A stretch of 17,851 bases of DNA from Alphaproteobacteria bacterium (GTDB lineage: Bacteria; Pseudomonadota; Alphaproteobacteria; Puniceispirillales; Puniceispirillaceae): positions 1-17,851 of the forward strand of contig JAKMFG010000248.1 of NCBI GenBank assembly GCA_022425565.1. The letters run 5' to 3'. The notes beneath the pieces were generated by a model. It was not told the DNA's origin, did not search any database, and was given only the letters and a program-made list of their open reading frames with translations. Made by a program: the position numbers and the translations under genes. Below, one piece after another: positions 15,414 through 17,851 of the stretch (position 1 is its first letter; every line of letters starts with the position of its first letter).

Positions 15414-15444
15414 AGCGGCCACCTTTAGAACTGACGAGGTTGAA

Positions 15445-15642
15445 ATGCCCAAGATGAAGACGAAGAGCGGAGCGAAGAAACGCTTCCGCCTGACCGCCAG
15501 CGGCAAGGTCCGTGGCTCGGCAGCGTTCCTGAGCCACAATCTGCGCCGCCGTTCCCAGAAGATGAAGCGCCAGGCGCGCGGGACGATGATCCTGTGCGAC
15601 GCGGATGCGCGCATCGTCAAAAAATTCCTGCCTTACGCATAA
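15445..15642 (+). CDS. rpmI: 50S ribosomal protein L35
   Basis: 65 residues, the standard length, very basic. It starts [20 protein letters not shown] and contains [17 protein letters not shown], both diagnostic of bL35. The ATG at 15445 has GAGG (15436-15439) 5 bases upstream; the frame extends 18 codons further up without support. It is a component of the large ribosomal subunit. rplT follows after 12 bases, so the pair is cotranscribed, probably from the promoter at 15284-15312. Confidence 0.97.
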   Translation: MPKMKTKSGAKKRFRLTASGKVRGSAAFLSHNLRRRSQKMKRQARGTMILCDADARIVKKFLPYA

Positions 15643-15654
15643 AGGGGACGGAGC

Positions 15655-16008
15655 ATGGCACGAGTCAAAAGAGGTACCACCACCCACGCGCGTCACGCCA
15701 AGGTGATGAAGGCTGCAAAGGGTTACTATGGCCGTCGGAAGAACACCTTCCGCACCGCCACGCAGGCCGTCGACAAGGCACGTCAATATGCCTATCGCGA
15801 CCGCCGCACCCGCAAGCGTGAGTTCCGCGCCCTGTGGATCCAGCGGATCAACGCCGCTGCCCGCATGCACGGCATGACCTATTCGCAGATGATGGGCGGG
15901 CTGATCAAGTCCGGCATCGAGATCGACCGCAAGATGCTTGCCGATCTTGCCGTGAACGAGCCGGCAGCCTTTGCCGTGCTGGTCGAGCAGTCACGCGCGG
16001 CGGCGTAA
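15655..16008 (+). CDS. rplT: 50S ribosomal protein L20
   Basis: 117 residues, the usual length for bL20. It has the long basic N-terminal arm ([19 protein letters not shown]), then [16 protein letters not shown], followed by the globular [19 protein letters not shown] and the acidic C-terminal [16 protein letters not shown]. It binds 23S rRNA early in large-subunit assembly and in several bacteria represses its own operon. GGGGACGGAG precedes the start. A bulged inverted repeat just after the stop (16009-16041) is not followed by a T-run, so termination there is doubtful. Confidence 0.98.
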   Translation: MARVKRGTTTHARHAKVMKAAKGYYGRRKNTFRTATQAVDKARQYAYRDRRTRKREFRALWIQRINAAARMHGMTYSQMMGGLIKSGIEIDRKMLADLAVNEPAAFAVLVEQSRAAA

Positions 16009-16072
16009 ACGGACCCATCAAGGCCGAGACAACGGGCCGTCGCTTTGACACCACGCCGGAACAGTTTTTGGT

Positions 16073-16102
16073 CTGGCAGTTCAAGGCGGCGGCCCTTATA
16101 TT
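16073..16102 (+). promoter_or_regulatory. Candidate promoter for pheS-pheT
   Basis: CTGGCA (16073-16078, 4 of 6) and TATATT (16097-16102, 5 of 6) are 18 bp apart in the 154-base rplT-pheS gap. A perfect TTGACA also occurs at 16045-16050 but has only a poor -10 (TGGTCT) at 18 bp. The leader from the first promoter would be about 55 bases, with no Phe-rich leader peptide. Confidence 0.4.
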
Positions 16103-16162
16103 TTTCGGCAGATTTCGGCACGTTAATATCGACCGAACAATGCCATTTCCGAGACAGGTACG

Positions 16163-17248
16163 ATGCAGAATCTGGACGAGCTTTCATCTGAAATCCTGAG
16201 TGCGGTCGAGGCCGCGGACACCACCGACGCGCTGGAAGCCGTGCGCATCGACGCGCTTGGCAAGAAAGGCCGCATCTCGCTGATGATGCGTGAGCTCGGC
16301 GGCATGGACCCGGAAGAGCGCAAGACCGCCGGTCAGACGCTGAACACGGTCAAGGACACTATCGCCGCCGCCATCGAAACCCGTCAGGCGGCGTTGTCGC
16401 GCATTGCGCTTGATGCACGGCTTGCCGCCGAAGCGGTTGATGTCAGTCTGCCGTCCCGCCCCGAGACCGAGGCGCGCCTTCACCCGTTATCGCGCACCAT
16501 TGAAGAGGTTGTTGCCATCTTTGCCGAGATGGGATTCACCGTCGCCGAAGGGCCGGACATCGAATCCGACTATTACAACTTCACCGCGCTGAACATTCCC
16601 GAGGAGCACCCCGCCCGGCAGGAGCATGACACCTTCTACCTGCCGCCTGATGAAGAGGGACGGCGCAAGGTGCTGCGCACACATACATCGCCCGTGCAGA
16701 TTCGGACCATGGAGGTAACCGAGCCGCCAGTGCGGATCATCGTTCCCGGGCGTACCTACCGGTCTGACCATGACGCCACCCATTCGCCGATGTTCCATCA
16801 GTGCGAGGGGCTGGTCATCGGCGACGGCATCCATATGGGACATCTGAAAGGCTGCCTGATCGATTTCTGCCGCGCCTTCTTCGGCGTGGACGATCTGCCG
16901 GTGCGGTTCCGCCCCAGCTATTTCCCGTTCACCGAACCGTCGGCCGAGGTTGATATCGGCTGTACCCGCGATGGTGGCGGTCTGAAGATTGGTGCCGGTG
17001 ACGACTGGCTGGAAATTCTCGGTTCCGGCATGGTCAACCCGCGCGTCCTGGCGAATTGCGGATATGATCCAGAGAAATATCAGGGCTTTGCCTTCGGCAT
17101 GGGGATCGAGCGGATTGCGATGCTGAAATACGGCATTCCCGACCTGCGTACATTCTATGACAGCGACCTGCGCTGGATGCGCCATTACGGCTTCCTGCCG
17201 TTCGATGCGCCGTCAATCCATGCCGGCCTTGTCGGGGGGACTGTCTGA
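16163..17248 (+). CDS. pheS: Phenylalanyl-tRNA synthetase alpha subunit
   Basis: 361 residues. An N-terminal coiled-coil (about 1-90) that contacts tRNA-Phe is followed by the class II catalytic domain. Visible motifs are [17 protein letters not shown] (124-140), motif 2 with [18 protein letters not shown] (196-213) and motif 3 with [17 protein letters not shown] near the C-terminus. PheS and PheT form the (alpha-beta)2 enzyme that charges tRNA-Phe. The start gives the family's usual short N-terminus; a purine-rich GAGACAGG (16151-16158) lies 4 bases upstream. The stop codon TGA shares its A with the pheT ATG, indicating translational coupling of the two subunits. Confidence 0.97.
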   Translation: MQNLDELSSEILSAVEAADTTDALEAVRIDALGKKGRISLMMRELGGMDPEERKTAGQTLNTVKDTIAAAIETRQAALSRIALDARLAAEAVDVSLPSRPETEARLHPLSRTIEEVVAIFAEMGFTVAEGPDIESDYYNFTALNIPEEHPARQEHDTFYLPPDEEGRRKVLRTHTSPVQIRTMEVTEPPVRIIVPGRTYRSDHDATHSPMFHQCEGLVIGDGIHMGHLKGCLIDFCRAFFGVDDLPVRFRPSYFPFTEPSAEVDIGCTRDGGGLKIGAGDDWLEILGSGMVNPRVLANCGYDPEKYQGFAFGMGIERIAMLKYGIPDLRTFYDSDLRWMRHYGFLPFDAPSIHAGLVGGTV

Positions 17249-17851
17249 TGAAATTTACCCGTGACTGGCTGTTCGACCATCTCGATACCGACCGCCCACT
17301 TGACGAAATTCTCGACGCCCTGCCGATGCTGGGACTCGAGGTAGAGAGCTTCGATGATCCGGCGCAACGTCTCGCCTCCTTCACCATCGCCGAGGTGATT
17401 TCTGCCGAACAGCATCCCGATGCCGACCGGCTGCGTGTCTGCATGGTGAATACCGGCAGCGGTGATCCTGTGCAGGTTGTGTGCGGCGCGCCGAATGCGC
17501 GTGCCGGCATGAAGGGCGTCTTCGCCCCGGCAGGTGCCTATGTGCCCGGCATCGATCTGGTGCTGAAGGCCGGCAACATCCGTGGTCAGGATTCGAACGG
17601 CATGCTCTGCTCGGAGCGGGAGATGATGATTTCGGACGAGCATGACGGCATCATCGATCTGGATCAGGACGCGCCGGTTGGCGGAAGCTTTGCCGGCTGG
17701 GCCGGCCTGGACGACCCGGTCATCGAGATCGCCATCACCCCGAACCGCGCCGACTGTCTTGGCGTGCGCGGCGTCGCGCGCGATCTGGCCGCGGCGGGTT
17801 ATGGCACGCTGAAGCCGCTGGACAGCAGCGCGCATGAGGGCAGCTTCGACA
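17248..17851 (+). CDS. pheT: Phenylalanyl-tRNA synthetase beta subunit, 5' part only
   Basis: The frame is open from ATG 17248 to the window end, about 201 residues of a protein that is normally near 800. It begins [20 protein letters not shown] as in other PheT proteins. An EMAP-II-like tRNA-binding OB-fold follows at about residues 39-150, with [29 protein letters not shown] and NGMLCSERE. The start of the B1/B3 region ([23 protein letters not shown]) comes next. The beta subunit carries tRNA recognition and editing. The start overlaps the pheS stop by one base. Confidence 0.97.
   Translation, partial: MKFTRDWLFDHLDTDRPLDEILDALPMLGLEVESFDDPAQRLASFTIAEVISAEQHPDADRLRVCMVNTGSGDPVQVVCGAPNARAGMKGVFAPAGAYVPGIDLVLKAGNIRGQDSNGMLCSEREMMISDEHDGIIDLDQDAPVGGSFAGWAGLDDPVIEIAITPNRADCLGVRGVARDLAAAGYGTLKPLDSSAHEGSFD

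Noticed and set aside
16009..16041. Inverted repeat after rplT as a terminator
   Set aside because: The stem is bulged with a 17-base loop and no T-run follows.
16140..16199. Short open frame before pheS as a Phe leader peptide for attenuation
   Set aside because: It has only two Phe codons, well apart, it overlaps the pheS start, and no terminator/antiterminator pair follows.

Overview
The window looks like the chromosome of an alphaproteobacterium. The basis is its GC content of about 60% in the protein-coding core, the close match of IF3, ThrRS, PheRS and GltB/GltD to alphaproteobacterial forms, and the conserved order thrS-infC-rpmI-rplT-pheS-pheT. I cannot name the genus from sequence alone; a marine Rhodospirillales/SAR116-type organism would fit.

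Left edge (1-833): the 5' part of a tyrosine-recombinase (integrase) gene on the minus strand lies 57 bases downstream of an intact tRNA-Leu(CAG) gene on the same strand. The sampled GC here is nearer 45-53% than 60%, and codon use differs. This is the classic junction between a tRNA-integrated genomic island or prophage, which extends out of the window to the left, and the host chromosome.

Housekeeping block 1 (1043-9204): an NDUFA9-like NAD(P)-binding protein on the plus strand converges on uppP (undecaprenyl-diphosphate phosphatase, minus strand). A 338-base divergent intergenic region follows, then gltD-gltB, the two subunits of NADPH-glutamate synthase, with the small-subunit gene first.

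Mixed middle block (9270-12519): a GNAT acetyltransferase and a GST-family protein on the plus strand, a convergent ABHD10-like alpha/beta hydrolase on the minus strand, and a divergent GT4 glycosyltransferase on the plus strand. These are independent small transcription units with no obvious shared pathway.

Translation block (12624-end): thrS, infC, rpmI, rplT, pheS and the start of pheT. infC appears to start at a rare AUA codon rather than at the more obvious GTG 21 bases downstream, which fits the known self-regulation of IF3 through non-canonical start codons. There are separate candidate promoters before infC, rpmI and pheS, and hairpins in the infC and rpmI leaders. pheS and pheT overlap by one base.

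I found no CRISPR array, no insertion sequence and no rRNA. I do not see a wholly new multi-gene system here. The most interesting items are the island junction at tRNA-Leu, where the integrase may be transcribed from the tRNA promoter, and the AUA start of infC with its structured leader.
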